NCBI RefSeq assembly: GCF_000969905.1
Contig: NZ_CP009520.1
Coordinates: forward strand, 124,001 to 188,000
DNA length: 64,000 nt
Origin: Methanosarcina vacuolata Z-761
GTDB lineage: Archaea; Halobacteriota; Methanosarcinia; Methanosarcinales; Methanosarcinaceae
Direction: 5' to 3'
The position numbers and the translations under genes are program-made. Below the pieces are notes generated by a model that did no database searches, was not told the DNA's origin, and saw nothing but the letters and a program-made list of their open reading frames with translations. The stretch's first letter is position 1. The number at the start of each line of letters is the position of its first letter. Positions 1 to 9,368 of the stretch are shown here, one piece after another.

Positions 1-591
1 TGCAATTTCCTTATCGTCTGTAGTGAGCATTCCACCTTCGCTGGTTGTCATATTTTTAGTAGGGTAAAAGCTGAATGCTCCTGTTCCGAAGCTGCCCACT
101 TTTTTTCCAAGGCATTCTGCGCCATGGGACTGGCAGGCATCCTCAATTACAATAAGCTTATTATCATCTGCAATTTCCATTATCGCTTTCATGTCTGCAG
201 GGTGCCCATAGAGGTGAACAGGCAAAATTGCTCTGGTTTTTGGAGTTATTTTCTCCTGAATTCTTTCAGGATCTATATTATATGTATCTGATTCAATATC
301 TGCAAAAACAGGTTTTGCCCCGGTATAAAGGATGCTGTTTGCTGTTGCAATGAAACTGAAAGGACTTGTAATCACTTCATCTCCTTTTTCTATACCATTG
401 GCAAGAAGCGCAATGTGCAAAGCTGCAGTGCCAGAGTTCACAGCAACTCCATGCTCACAACCAGTGTATTCAGAAAAAGCAAGTTCAAATTCTTCGACTT
501 TCGGGCCCTGTGCAATCATGCCTGATCTCAGGACCTCTGTTACTGCATCAACCTCTTCCTTACCCATCAGGGGCTTGGCAATTGGGATCAT
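1..591 (-). CDS. DegT/DnrJ/EryC1 aminotransferase, N-terminal 197 residues (runs off window)
   Basis: This is a PLP-dependent sugar aminotransferase, which moves an amino group from glutamate to a keto-sugar nucleotide. The frame opens at the ATG at 591 ([14 protein letters not shown]) and is still open at base 1, so the C-terminus lies outside the window. Family hallmarks seen are [10 protein letters not shown] near residue 50, the ED-A-Q-SHGA segment near 150 and FYPTKNMTT near 180, whose Lys is the expected PLP lysine. The next gene on the same strand is a left-handed beta-helix acetyltransferase. In other organisms this pair (WbpE/WbpD, WlbC/WlbB) makes 3-acetamido sugars. That substrate is an inference from family and neighbourhood. 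Confidence 0.9.
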   Translation of the reverse strand, partial: MIPIAKPLMGKEEVDAVTEVLRSGMIAQGPKVEEFELAFSEYTGCEHGVAVNSGTAALHIALLANGIEKGDEVITSPFSFIATANSILYTGAKPVFADIESDTYNIDPERIQEKITPKTRAILPVHLYGHPADMKAIMEIADDNKLIVIEDACQSHGAECLGKKVGSFGTGAFSFYPTKNMTTSEGGMLTTDDKEIA

Positions 592-654
592 TTTAGAACC
601 TCTTTTAATAATCTTGATAAAACTAATCTTACTTACGATTGAGTTTTTATAAGT

Positions 655-1323
655 TTATATCTGATTCAATTCCTTTAAATCTTTGGGGAGTTCTTGTATT
701 CTGGCAGGCGCTCCAATTGCAAGTTTCCAGGCGGGCACGTTTTTTGTCACAAGTGCTCCCCCTGCAACCATTGCTCCTTCTCCTATTTCAACATCGGGAA
801 GTAAGGTGGCGTTTGCACCGATAGACGCACCTTTTCTCAATACAGGACCCTTCAATTCGTATTTCTTTCGAATAGGATATTTATCGTTGGCCAGAACAGC
901 ACAGGGCCCAATAAATACATTGTCCTCGATAACAACATTGGTTGGAATGTAGACATTTCCCTGGATGCTTACGTTATTTCCTATTTTTACATGTCCATCT
1001 ATGATGACATTGGTTCCAATAAGAACATTGTTTCCAATTTCTGTATTTTCTCTAATCATTACGTTATGCCCGGTTTTGAAGTTTTTTCCGGTTTTTACAT
1101 TGGAAAATATCGTTGAGCCAGCCCTTACAATTGAGTTTGGACCTATGGTACACCCTGGAAAATCAAAGTTTTCAATTTCGACGTTTTGCCTCAGGATTTC
1201 CATCAGGACCCTATGTTCAGGGTATCCTAGAATCACATTTTCCATTATTACTGTGTCTTTCCCAATTACAGAGGTTCCGTATATCTTAGAGGAATTGTGA
1301 ATTTTAAATTCAGTAGAGTTCAT
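655..1323 (-). CDS. Left-handed beta-helix N-acetyltransferase (WbpD/WlbB-like)
   Basis: The 222-residue protein is built almost entirely of hexapeptide repeats ([20 protein letters not shown] and similar), which fold as a trimeric left-handed beta-helix. The segment [13 protein letters not shown] near residue 145 resembles WlbB/WbpD enzymes, which acetylate the 3-amino group of UDP-2-acetamido-3-amino-glucuronate. The C-terminus ([14 protein letters not shown]) is typical of sugar acetyltransferases. I chose the ATG at 1323 because a GGGGGG run sits just upstream; the frame stays open back to 1386 but has no ribosome binding site there. It lies upstream of the DegT gene on the same strand, probably as one operon. 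Family is secure; substrate is inferred. Confidence 0.88.
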   Translation of the reverse strand: MNSTEFKIHNSSKIYGTSVIGKDTVIMENVILGYPEHRVLMEILRQNVEIENFDFPGCTIGPNSIVRAGSTIFSNVKTGKNFKTGHNVMIRENTEIGNNVLIGTNVIIDGHVKIGNNVSIQGNVYIPTNVVIEDNVFIGPCAVLANDKYPIRKKYELKGPVLRKGASIGANATLLPDVEIGEGAMVAGGALVTKNVPAWKLAIGAPARIQELPKDLKELNQI

Positions 1324-1842
1324 TGTTCCCCCCGTTCTTCTGGTTTTTCTTAGCCAGATAAACTTTCTGTTGGAGCATAAAAACATCTGCTTACTTTATG
1401 CAGTTTTTCATAATCATTCATTTCATAGTTTTTCATGTTCCCGAGAATCGGGCTATTCAAGCTCTCAGGACAAACCCAATATATTGTTATTGCTTTTTTT
1501 ATATTCATTTCTTTGATTTTTCTAACTACCTCTAAATTTTTAGTTTAAAGGGCTCTTTAATTATTTAATGATTTGGTTCATTTTTCTACTCTTCTTTCCT
1601 ATCTTTTCTAAGAATTATTCAATTATATTCTGCGTTTATATTTTTACAATATAATTTTTAATTTTATTCTTTTGATTGCAAACTCAAACTCATAGTATTT
1701 TCTTTATCTATTAAGGAAATTTCCTACCGTTTTCCAAAATTCGAATTTTATGCCTCTTCTCTTGATGTTTATCAATTGTATGAGGAGGATTTTTATATCT
1801 TATCGCGTATTTGTTCCTGTAATATGCTAATCAACTCTAGGA
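1324..1842. other. Non-coding spacer
   Basis: AT-rich spacer between divergent genes. I see no supported gene. A TGAGGAGGA motif at about 1780-1788 looks like a ribosome binding site but lies more than 30 bases before any usable start codon. Confidence 0.5.
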
Positions 1843-2103
1843 GTGCTGACTACGCTTACAAGTTTAATAACGTCCAACTCCGTTTCTTCAGGTGTGCTCT
1901 CAGTAACTACCGTAACACCGGGAATTCCTGAAGGCGCATCTGTGGCTGCGGCAGTTTTACTTTTATTGCTTTTGCTCAGGGACTTCCTCCCTGCATCGAA
2001 ACACTGGGAAAGTACGGTAAAGGTTTCTTTGAATATGGGAATTATTCCACTGATGTTTTCCTTTGGTGCAATCATTCTCTTTAAGGTTGTCGCACTATTT
2101 TAA
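1843..2103 (+). CDS. Small membrane protein, related to the 27647-27925 protein
   Basis: This 86-residue protein has two hydrophobic segments (about 30-45, Leu-rich, and 65-85) joined by a basic stretch. I do not recognise a named family. Its second half (FLPASKHWESTVKVSLNMGI and the following membrane segment) aligns without gaps to the C-terminal half of the small protein at 27647-27925, including the shared pattern ASxK then S-x-x-MGIxPL. That supports a real gene rather than a shadow frame. The start is uncertain: GTG at 1843 directly abuts a TAGGAG motif, and a start a little further upstream is possible. The antisense frame at 1827-2075 is rejected. Confidence 0.55.
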   Translation: MLTTLTSLITSNSVSSGVLSVTTVTPGIPEGASVAAAVLLLLLLLRDFLPASKHWESTVKVSLNMGIIPLMFSFGAIILFKVVALF

Positions 2104-2623
2104 TGGCTTTTCAGAGGGCTTCCGTCAGGTGTTCGCTCCGATTCCCATCTCGGCAGAGTGCGGCTCTGCAGTTCACTGCCCTTTCTGCTCCACTTTTCTT
2201 CGCTCATGAGGGCTGAACTATGGGTAAGTAACAGTAATCTTGTCTCATGAAGTATTTCTGGATATAATCACACTTTTTTAAGAATGATTGTCGTACTTGA
2301 CTCGGTTTCGGCTGCCGGGGTAATTTTGGTTATACTCGGCAGTTGATGAGTTTCATTTACTTTTTTATTCTGGCAGAATACAGTTTATACCTGAATTCTC
2401 TGGTTAATTCTCAAAAATGTAAAAAACGCGAAAAGCATAGGGAACTGCTAATATTTACTCTATTCTGTCTCCATTATTGTAGAAACCTAAGTGAGTTTTT
2501 CCTGATTATAATCGAGAGTAAATCTGTAAAGAAGTTCCCGCTATATCGAAGATTTTGCCTTTGGCTTAATTTCCTTTGATCGAATCCTTTCTTTTTTGGA
2601 ATACATTAGTAGACGTAGAGAGT
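2104..2623. other. Non-coding spacer
   Basis: Spacer of about 520 bases. It contains a GC-richer stretch at 2105-2230 without tRNA features and a 20-codon frame at 2284-2346 (MIVVLDSVSAAG, then hydrophobic) that could be a tiny membrane peptide or a gene remnant. No function can be supported. Confidence 0.4.
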
Positions 2624-3466
2624 TTAAAGGAGAAGGGGGATAATCCCGAAAAAGAACACATTCATAAACCCATGAATTAATGCAACCAGCGGTAGGCTTC
2701 GGGTTCCGTAATATAGGTAGCCTATAACAGCACCCACTAAGGTTATGTAAAATATTTCGTAAATGCTCCCATATCCTGAGTGCATTAACCCGAATAAAAT
2801 ACTTGTAACTATCAACGCTTCCCGGCCGCCTAATACTATTTCTAACCGGGTCTGCAGGACTGACCGGAAGATCATCTCTTCTATAGGGCTCACGAGAAAT
2901 ACCATAATTATGGTGAGATTTATGATGTTAAGGATTGAAAGATCCTGAATAAGAGGATTTTTTCCTACTATGATATATTCTCCTGCTCCTAATAAAAGGC
3001 CCATGAATATTGATAATGGAATATATATCCCTATTTTTTTGAAAGTTATCCCAAGCTGTGCGGGAGTAAACTCCTGATTAATGGCTGCAATGCTTACAGG
3101 AATTGCCAGAAGGCAGTATATGAAAATAAGGTTGTAAAGTTTTTCTTCATAGAAAAGAGGCATTGAAAAATCTACCAGACGCAGGATCGGTAGAAGGAGA
3201 AAACTCTGATAGGTTTTCTGAATGTCCTTGTTTTTTATATATATTATGGAAAAGGAAAGCCCAAGCAGAACTAATGCATGTATTTCCATGCCTGGGAGTT
3301 TCCTTCCCGAATATATCATCAGTTCCGCAAGAGCAATAGCTACAATCGGGATTCCGAGATAAACCCATTTGTTTTCGATCTCGGATGTTTTTTCCTTTAG
3401 ATTCTCAGACATCTTCGTTTTTATGCCTTCCGGAGTCTCCACATTATAAATCTCAAATGCTCCCAT
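2624..3466 (-). CDS. CPBP-family intramembrane metalloprotease (CAAX protease-like)
   Basis: This 280-residue polytopic membrane protein belongs to the CPBP/Rce1-like (Abi) family. All three signature motifs are present: EEMIFR (EExxxR) near residue 195, FGLMHSGYG near 225 and HGFMNVFFF near 265. The paired Glu and the two His are the expected metal and catalytic residues. About eight hydrophobic segments are visible. I place the start at the ATG at 3466, preceded by GGAGG, which leaves two bases after the stop of the upstream DUF1616 gene, so the two are translationally coupled. The target is unknown; surface-protein processing is a reasonable guess in this polysaccharide island. Confidence 0.88.
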   Translation of the reverse strand: MGAFEIYNVETPEGIKTKMSENLKEKTSEIENKWVYLGIPIVAIALAELMIYSGRKLPGMEIHALVLLGLSFSIIYIKNKDIQKTYQSFLLLPILRLVDFSMPLFYEEKLYNLIFIYCLLAIPVSIAAINQEFTPAQLGITFKKIGIYIPLSIFMGLLLGAGEYIIVGKNPLIQDLSILNIINLTIIMVFLVSPIEEMIFRSVLQTRLEIVLGGREALIVTSILFGLMHSGYGSIYEIFYITLVGAVIGYLYYGTRSLPLVALIHGFMNVFFFGIIPLLL

Positions 3467-3468
3467 CT

Positions 3469-4356
3469 TCACACCTCCTCTCCAACATTTATCCAGAGGC
3501 GCAGATCTTTGTATGGTATATTCTTTTCAGTTTCATTGAAAAGCAGGAACTCAAGCTTCATATTATCTCCTTCAACAGAAGGTGTAATCTCAAAAGGTTC
3601 TACAAGGGTCTTATTATTGGCAAGCCTGATATGCTGCAGATTTTCCGGAAGAGGCAGAGATTGATTTTTAAGCCTTACTTCCATTGTATAGTCCATTGTT
3701 CTGTGTTCATTATTTGTTATTCCTATAAAGTAGGTCCCACTTTCTCCCTGTATATAATCTGTTTTGTAGTCGTTAGCCGTTCCATTGGCCCCAAGAACGT
3801 AGAACTCCGTATATGGTTCTTTGTCCTGAGGCACAAGAACGACATAAACTCCAGTTCCTATCAAGATAAGGAAAGAAAGAGCTAGAATTATTCTAAGGTT
3901 TTTCTCTGTTCTAGATTCCGGCTTTCCTATTATTCCTGATAGCAGGGTGATAGCAAGATCCTTGAAAGGGACATCAAATTTACTGTCTGCAGGTAGATAG
4001 TTTCTTCTAACGTATGCTGTTGCCAACATGATCAGGGTAAATATGGAGATACTTGTTATGAGAGGTATCTCTTTGATTCCCCAGGAGGTATAATTGAGTG
4101 CAAGCCCTATCAAAGACACAATTGAGACACTCATTGCGACAGAAAGAGCTATCCTTTCCATTCCTTCAAGTCCGCTTTTTTCTGGAAAAAGCATGGCTAT
4201 GAGAGCGTATCCTGGAAGGAAGAGTATCAGTGGTAGACCAAGAGCTGTGCGAATAAGGCTTCCGCTAAGTACAGGAATTAGTACGAAAATATCTGTAAGA
4301 ATTACAAGGCCTGCTACTAACAACAGGTCAGATGGGAACTTCTGGTTTCCGGCCAT
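3469..4356 (-). CDS. DUF1616 membrane protein
   Basis: This 295-residue protein matches the DUF1616 pattern: a hydrophobic N-terminal half with about four membrane segments (LLLVAGLVILTDIFVL onward), a short cytoplasmic stretch with GKPESRTEKN, a further membrane segment (ILALSFLILIGTGVYVVLV), then an extracytoplasmic domain of about 110 residues with several Asn-X-Ser/Thr sites. The start at 4356 is chosen because AGGAG sits five bases upstream; an ATG at 4368 would bury that site in the gene. It overlaps the ribosome-binding region of the CPBP protease gene. The family has no established biochemical role. Confidence 0.82.
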   Translation of the reverse strand: MAGNQKFPSDLLLVAGLVILTDIFVLIPVLSGSLIRTALGLPLILFLPGYALIAMLFPEKSGLEGMERIALSVAMSVSIVSLIGLALNYTSWGIKEIPLITSISIFTLIMLATAYVRRNYLPADSKFDVPFKDLAITLLSGIIGKPESRTEKNLRIILALSFLILIGTGVYVVLVPQDKEPYTEFYVLGANGTANDYKTDYIQGESGTYFIGITNNEHRTMDYTMEVRLKNQSLPLPENLQHIRLANNKTLVEPFEITPSVEGDNMKLEFLLFNETEKNIPYKDLRLWINVGEEV

Positions 4357-4915
4357 ATAACTCCTCATAAAACGGTTTTATGTTTTTTGGCTTCCCAGCC
4401 TTTTCGTTATTCGGGCTAATCTGCCAATTTCTCTGTTCCCTTATGAGGTTTTTCGGAAACCTTCCGATTTCCTCTTACCGGCTGCTTTTCAGTCTTCAAT
4501 TGCGAAGAGTTACGCCGGAAAGGTGAAAGTTGTCCGAGCTTTAATCCCGGTTTTTTTCTTATTTAGCAGAATATATTTCCTGAATTATATTCGTTTTCAA
4601 GAATGTTTTAACCCGATCTACTCAATAACTTAGTTGTATAAAATATCTTTCCCTTTTCCTGAATTGTATTTAAAATACTTTTCCCTTTTTTTCTATATCC
4701 CTTAAAGAACTTTTAGCCTTTTGAGTCTCCCTCTTTCTACTTTTTTAAATATACTTTCGGGGTTGAATCCGCAGGGTTGCAAACGTTGACATCTAACAAG
4801 GAAGTCTTTGAGTTCTTATATCTGTATAATTTTTTCTTTTATTATTCTCTTATTTTTGTAAATAATTGATACCTTTTAAGCTACTATTATGGTTAACAGG
4901 CATTTCACATGGGTT

Positions 4916-4959
4916 TAATTATTTTTCGTTATCGGGGTTACTGGCTAATTATTTTTCGT
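4916..4959 (+). promoter_or_regulatory. Two 14-bp direct repeats upstream of a TATA box
   Basis: TAATTATTTTTCGT occurs at 4916-4929 and again at 4946-4959, exactly 30 bases apart (about three helical turns) and 9 bases upstream of the TATA box. This arrangement suits a dimeric or tandem DNA-binding regulator. The regulator is unknown. Confidence 0.45.
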
Positions 4960-4968
4960 GTCTAAATG

Positions 4969-4977
4969 CTTATATAG
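4969..4977 (+). promoter_or_regulatory. Candidate TATA box of the glycosyltransferase operon
   Basis: CTTATATAG lies in an AT-rich context downstream of the 14-bp direct repeats and is the best TATA match in the 900-base spacer. It points toward the gene at 5258. Confidence 0.45.
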
Positions 4978-5257
4978 CTCGTATATTAAAACAGATACAG
5001 GTCTTGCATTAAATGCTGTGACTCACTTACGGAGTATTTATGTTCCTTCTTTTGGGTAAAAAGAGGAGAACAAGTCCCCCAATTGATTCTCTGTAAATGT
5101 AGCCGTAAAAGACCTTTTGAAACCCTCTAAAAATTATGGAGCGATGACTCTGAAAAATATATTTGCAGAATTTGGACTTTTTACTGATTTTTCCCTAATA
5201 AACTATGTTATCAAGGAGACTTCTTACCTTTATCTTCAAAGAGGTAGATGATTGCAT

Positions 5258-6157
5258 ATGGCCATTACGATTGCAGCCATACCTGCTTATAACGAAGCCC
5301 ATGCCATTGCAGATGTTATCAAGGGTTGCAAAAAATACGTCGACAGAGTAGTAGTTGTAGATGACGGAAGCACCGATAATACTGTCGATATCGCCGAATC
5401 TCTTGGTGCCTATGTAGTTCGTCACGAAACAAATAAGGGATATGGAGCAGCCCTAAGAAACTGTTTTGAAACCGCCCGTAAGCTCGATGCAAATGCTATG
5501 GTCATAATTGACTCTGACGGTCAACATGACCCCTCCGAAATTCCCAAGCTCCTTGAACCCTTGAAAAATGGGTTTGATCTGGTAATCGGCTCAAGATTTG
5601 TCAATGGCAACGGTAAAAATGTCCCTATTTATCGTAAATTCGGGATGAAAGTCCTTGATATCGCAACCTATATTGCAGGCGGTCTGAATGTAACGGATTC
5701 ACAAAGCGGATTTCGAGCTTATGGAAAAAAAGCTATTGAAAACATAAATTTGAATGGAACAGATATGTCTGCGGGCTCTGAAATTCTGATTCAGGCCAAG
5801 GATTATAAATTAAAGTTTACTGAAGTGGAAATCCATTGCAGATATGATCTTGAGGACTGCTCAAGTGAGCATCCTTTCATACATGGTCCTAGAGTCCTGT
5901 TCCGCATCCTTAAAGATATGGAGTACAGACGGCCTTTGTACTATTTCTCTGTTCCTGGCTTGATTATGACATCTACGGGCTTTCTTATGGGATTAATATT
6001 TTTACAGGATTTTCTTATGGGAGGATCCCTGCGCTTTGGGCCAACACTCCTTATGGTCATGCTGACGGTTATAGGAGCATTCATGGTGTTTACCGGAATA
6101 ATACTGCATGCCATCTCAAGAATGATATTTTTAAATGAGAATATTCGAAAACAGTAA
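5258..6157 (+). CDS. GT2 glycosyltransferase with C-terminal membrane anchor (DPM1/DPG-synthase-like)
   Basis: This 299-residue enzyme has a GT-A fold glycosyltransferase family 2 domain at about 1-225 and two transmembrane helices at about 230-290. Motifs are IPAYNEA near residue 9, VVDDGSTDNT near 38 and the metal-binding IDSDGQHDP near 88, then SQSGFRAYG near 150. The anchor and the DSDGQHDP form resemble dolichyl-phosphate sugar synthases, which load a sugar from a nucleotide donor onto a polyprenyl phosphate. Start: ATG at 5258 with GAGGT ten bases upstream. The next GT2 gene follows 22 bases later, so both are probably one operon driven from the TATA at 4969. Confidence 0.9.
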   Translation: MAITIAAIPAYNEAHAIADVIKGCKKYVDRVVVVDDGSTDNTVDIAESLGAYVVRHETNKGYGAALRNCFETARKLDANAMVIIDSDGQHDPSEIPKLLEPLKNGFDLVIGSRFVNGNGKNVPIYRKFGMKVLDIATYIAGGLNVTDSQSGFRAYGKKAIENINLNGTDMSAGSEILIQAKDYKLKFTEVEIHCRYDLEDCSSEHPFIHGPRVLFRILKDMEYRRPLYYFSVPGLIMTSTGFLMGLIFLQDFLMGGSLRFGPTLLMVMLTVIGAFMVFTGIILHAISRMIFLNENIRKQ

Positions 6158-6179
6158 TTTTAAAACGGGGCCAATTTGT

Positions 6180-7193
6180 ATGAAATACCCTTTTGTTTCA
6201 GTCGTAGTAGGTATTCGTAATGAAGAAAAATTCATTGAAGAATGTATTGAGTCACTTCTTAATCTAGATTACCCGAGAGATTCTTACGAGATTATTATCG
6301 TTGATGGTATGTCCACCGACAAAACGCGAGATATTGTACAAAAATATCCTGTCACACTTCTTTTGAACGAAAAAAAGAATGTTGCTGCGGCAAGAAACCT
6401 TGGTGTGGAGAATGCCAGGGGAGAACTTGTCGCGTTTACCGACGGAGACTGTAAGGCCGATCCTCAGTGGTTGAAAACCCTTGTCCATGAAATGCAAGCT
6501 TCTCCAGATGATGTTGTGTGTTTTGGAGGGCCGAACCTGATCTTTGACACTGATCCTGTATTTGGCAGAGTTGTGGGATATGCCCAGGAGTCTTTCTTGG
6601 GGTCTGGAGGTTCGGCTCAGTCTAAAAACTCCACAAAAAAGCATTATGTCAGCTCTCTTCCTAACTGCAATGCAATGTACAAAAAAGCGGCAATTAAGGA
6701 AGTTGGAGGTTTTGATGAGCGGTTTGTGGTGGGTCAGGACGGAGACCTGAACTACAGAATCAGTAAGAAGGGTAACAAGTTTTTGTATATCCCGAATGCA
6801 AAGGTCCTGCACCATAGAAGAGGAACTTTCAAGTCCTTTTCCGTAAGGATGTTTAAGTATGGTGTGTGGATGGCAGAACTTTTCAAGAAGCATGGAGAAT
6901 TTGTCCGTTGGTATGCTTTTTTGCCTTCGATTGCCATCTTATTTGCAGTCATTTTGCTTATTACTTCTATTAAATTTTTCATCCCAAGTTTGCTTCTTCT
7001 TGCACTCATGGCTGTGTACTTTATTCTTGTCTTTATTACCTCAATCCAGGTTACCTATAAAATGAAATCAAAATACGGTCTTTTTACCCTTTTTATTATT
7101 CCTGTGCAACACGTTGCTTATGGGCTGGGGTTTTTGTACAGCTTTACAAATTCCCCTTTGATCTCAAAAGACAGTTCCTGTTCAGATATTTAA
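6180..7193 (+). CDS. GT2 glycosyltransferase with C-terminal membrane segments
   Basis: This is a 337-residue family 2 glycosyltransferase. The GT-A domain covers about 1-235 with VVVGIRNEEK near residue 8, the nucleotide-binding DGMSTDKT near 40, the metal-binding DGDCKADP near 90 and the acceptor/base region GQDGDLNYR near 185. Three hydrophobic helices follow (about 240-320), so it sits at the membrane. I prefer the ATG at 6180 (MKYPFVSV), which matches the usual N-terminus of the family; an in-frame ATG at 6135 would overlap the upstream gene. It probably adds a sugar to a lipid-linked glycan; donor and acceptor cannot be read from sequence. Confidence 0.88.
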   Translation: MKYPFVSVVVGIRNEEKFIEECIESLLNLDYPRDSYEIIIVDGMSTDKTRDIVQKYPVTLLLNEKKNVAAARNLGVENARGELVAFTDGDCKADPQWLKTLVHEMQASPDDVVCFGGPNLIFDTDPVFGRVVGYAQESFLGSGGSAQSKNSTKKHYVSSLPNCNAMYKKAAIKEVGGFDERFVVGQDGDLNYRISKKGNKFLYIPNAKVLHHRRGTFKSFSVRMFKYGVWMAELFKKHGEFVRWYAFLPSIAILFAVILLITSIKFFIPSLLLLALMAVYFILVFITSIQVTYKMKSKYGLFTLFIIPVQHVAYGLGFLYSFTNSPLISKDSSCSDI

Positions 7194-7378
7194 CAATCAC
7201 GAACGATGTCATTTATTTAAATAGAAACCGAAACACTTGAATATATGTGAAGCTTTTCAGGGCAAAATCTTCTTAATCAATAAAGCCCTGATGAATTCTT
7301 GCTGATTTTCAAACACAGAAGTTTGGATGCCAGGTTTGTTAAATTTATTATATGATTATTTAAGGTCATGGAGATAGT

Positions 7379-9358
7379 ATGTTCGGATTAAGTAAAGAAA
7401 CAGGACTCGGATTAGATAATGACCGTCTAATGAGGTTAATTTCTTTTCTGTTTCCGTTAGCTATAATCTTCGCAGTAATATTCGCGTTCTTATGGATGTT
7501 TGCAACCGGAAAGTTCGGTTATGCACTTCGGGGGATATTTACAGGAATACCTGCAATACTTTCCTGTCTTTTCATATTTTTCATTTACAAAAAAGATGTA
7601 AGTTTGCACGATATCGATATCTTTCCATCATTGAGTACAAAGTCCCTTGCGTACCTTTTCGGGATATTTTATATTGGTTCCCTAGTTGTACTTTTGCTGT
7701 CTCCGGGAAGCAGGCCTCTATGCTATTTCCTTTTTATTTTAGGACTTTATCTGTCGGTATTCTTCCAAATTTTCTCTAAAAATATAAATCCTTCTCTTAT
7801 TCTGGCGGAATCTATCTTAATCGCGGGTAATTTAATTTTCAGTGTGACTTTAAATTATGATTTCTATGTCGGTACCACAGACATCCTGCCCCATATCTTT
7901 ATTTCGGAAGTTACTGCACTGACCGGGAAAATAATTCCGACTTCCTTAAGTGATTACGCTTACTTTCCTCTTTATCATGTGTTTATTGCAGAAGCTTCTG
8001 AAATCTTGAAAATAAGCATAAAGAACTCACTTTTTGTGGTAACTGCACCTGTCTATGCAATAACCATAATTTTCCTTTATTACCTTTTTAATTACATAAC
8101 AAACAACAGGCAGATCTCACTCCTTTCATGTGTACTTTTCTCCGCAAGTTCTACCGTACTCTATTATGGTACAAATGTAATCACTCGCACAATGGCATTC
8201 ATAATGTTTATTGTATTATTATACCTGATTTATAGTGTCAATTTCAAAGAGGATAAACTTTCCTTAAAAACCCTTTCAGTAATTGTTGCAGTTTTTTTAA
8301 CTTTAGTTCACAATGTCTCCCTTCCACAGCTTGTTATATTGCTGATCATTCTTCTTGCATCGGAATATGTGATAGGGAATAACAACTATATCAGCAAACC
8401 CTTCTTTATACTGCTTAATGTCATTTTTTCCACTTACTGGTTCTTTGTAGCATACATGTTTGTACAGAGGAGCCTGGCTCCCCGTTTGCAGAGCCAGTTT
8501 TTGGATTCTATAGTTTTAACTGCTGGAGGTTCAGAAGTTCTTCAGGAAAGTTTTACTGATTTAGCAGGGCTTCTGGATAAATCGGTATTTTTATTTTTTG
8601 CATTGATAGGAATAGGTTTTCTCCTGAAAAATTACAAGAAAAATTATGCTTCTGTATTAGGGTTATTTGCTCTGTTGACTCTTATATTTTATATTCCCAA
8701 TCCCCTCAATACGATCTGGCAGTTCAAAGTCCTTTTCAGAGTTGACCGGTTTATGCTTTTCGTCAGTCCCTTTATGGCTTTCATTATGGGGTACGGATTG
8801 TATATATTCTGGAATTATATGACTAAGTATTCTTCTAAGAAATCGAACTCTGCTTTCTTAGTGATCTTATTGTTTTCGATTTTTGTTTTAGTCTCTTCGG
8901 TCTACAGTATTTCAGATTCGGGTTTTCTTGGTCAAGAAGCAAAACACGAATACTTTACTTCCGAAGAGTTGAGCGGCTTTAATCATATTTTTAAGTATGT
9001 TCCTGTCAATTCTCCAACTAAGTCGGTTTACACCGATTATTACGCTTCAAGGTTCTTTTATGTCCCGCTGATTCCTTCGAAATCTGCGGAATTGAATATC
9101 TCATCTTACGATAATTACAGAATCGGTGATGTAAATAAACTCCCGGAATACAAAGGTTATATCGTTCTCAGAACCAGAGAGTTTTTCAGGAGTGGATTAT
9201 ACTTTGGCAGTGAGGAAAGCACCCTGAAAGATACTGCCAACTATTTCTATCAGGGGTTACCCAAAAATGAGCTTGAGCTGGAAAACAACCTCAAAGGCCT
9301 TGACAAAATCTATTCAAATCCATCGACAGACATTTACATTCCGCATAAGGGGATTTAA
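7379..9358 (+). CDS. Large polytopic membrane protein, GT-C glycosyltransferase-like
   Basis: This 659-residue protein has roughly a dozen hydrophobic helices (residues 20-520) followed by a soluble C-terminal domain of about 140 residues. A conserved extracytoplasmic loop near 160-200 contains VGTTDILPHIF and later FPLYHVFIAE, recalling the acidic first loop of GT-C enzymes such as oligosaccharyltransferases and protein mannosyltransferases, which use polyprenyl-phosphate sugars. Related architecture appears at 35786-37723 (GYDAYFHASM, then FYYPLFHIF) and 45530-47338. Start: ATG at 7379 with GGAG five bases upstream. It lies downstream of two GT2 genes, one of which could make its lipid-sugar donor. 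The exact activity is inferred. Confidence 0.75.
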   Translation: MFGLSKETGLGLDNDRLMRLISFLFPLAIIFAVIFAFLWMFATGKFGYALRGIFTGIPAILSCLFIFFIYKKDVSLHDIDIFPSLSTKSLAYLFGIFYIGSLVVLLLSPGSRPLCYFLFILGLYLSVFFQIFSKNINPSLILAESILIAGNLIFSVTLNYDFYVGTTDILPHIFISEVTALTGKIIPTSLSDYAYFPLYHVFIAEASEILKISIKNSLFVVTAPVYAITIIFLYYLFNYITNNRQISLLSCVLFSASSTVLYYGTNVITRTMAFIMFIVLLYLIYSVNFKEDKLSLKTLSVIVAVFLTLVHNVSLPQLVILLIILLASEYVIGNNNYISKPFFILLNVIFSTYWFFVAYMFVQRSLAPRLQSQFLDSIVLTAGGSEVLQESFTDLAGLLDKSVFLFFALIGIGFLLKNYKKNYASVLGLFALLTLIFYIPNPLNTIWQFKVLFRVDRFMLFVSPFMAFIMGYGLYIFWNYMTKYSSKKSNSAFLVILLFSIFVLVSSVYSISDSGFLGQEAKHEYFTSEELSGFNHIFKYVPVNSPTKSVYTDYYASRFFYVPLIPSKSAELNISSYDNYRIGDVNKLPEYKGYIVLRTREFFRSGLYFGSEESTLKDTANYFYQGLPKNELELENNLKGLDKIYSNPSTDIYIPHKGI

Positions 9359-9368
9359 TAACCCCTTA
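9346..9368 (+). terminator. Stem-loop over the stop codon of the 7379 gene
   Basis: TAAGGGG at 9346-9352 pairs perfectly with CCCCTTA at 9362-9368 across a 9-base loop, followed by an AT-rich run (AAATTTATTCTTT). The stem starts inside the last codons of the gene. Confidence 0.5.

Larger units (their letters stand above)
4357..5257. other. Long non-coding spacer carrying the promoter of the 5258 operon
   Basis: About 900 bases without a credible gene. It holds a TATA box at 4969-4977 preceded by two 14-bp direct repeats (separate entries). Transcription starting near 5000 would give an untranslated leader of about 250 bases before the glycosyltransferase at 5258. Confidence 0.5.

Noticed and set aside
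1827-2075. Minus-strand frame opposite the small membrane protein gene
   Set aside because: The plus-strand frame has a paralog at 27647 and a membrane profile; the antisense frame has no resemblance to any family.
2105-2230. GC-richer segment considered as tRNA or small RNA
   Set aside because: No T-loop GTTC-x-A-x-x-C motif, acceptor stem or CCA-adjacent pairing found.
2343-2579. 78-codon plus-strand frame
   Set aside because: No ribosome binding site, odd composition and no similarity to the neighbouring families.
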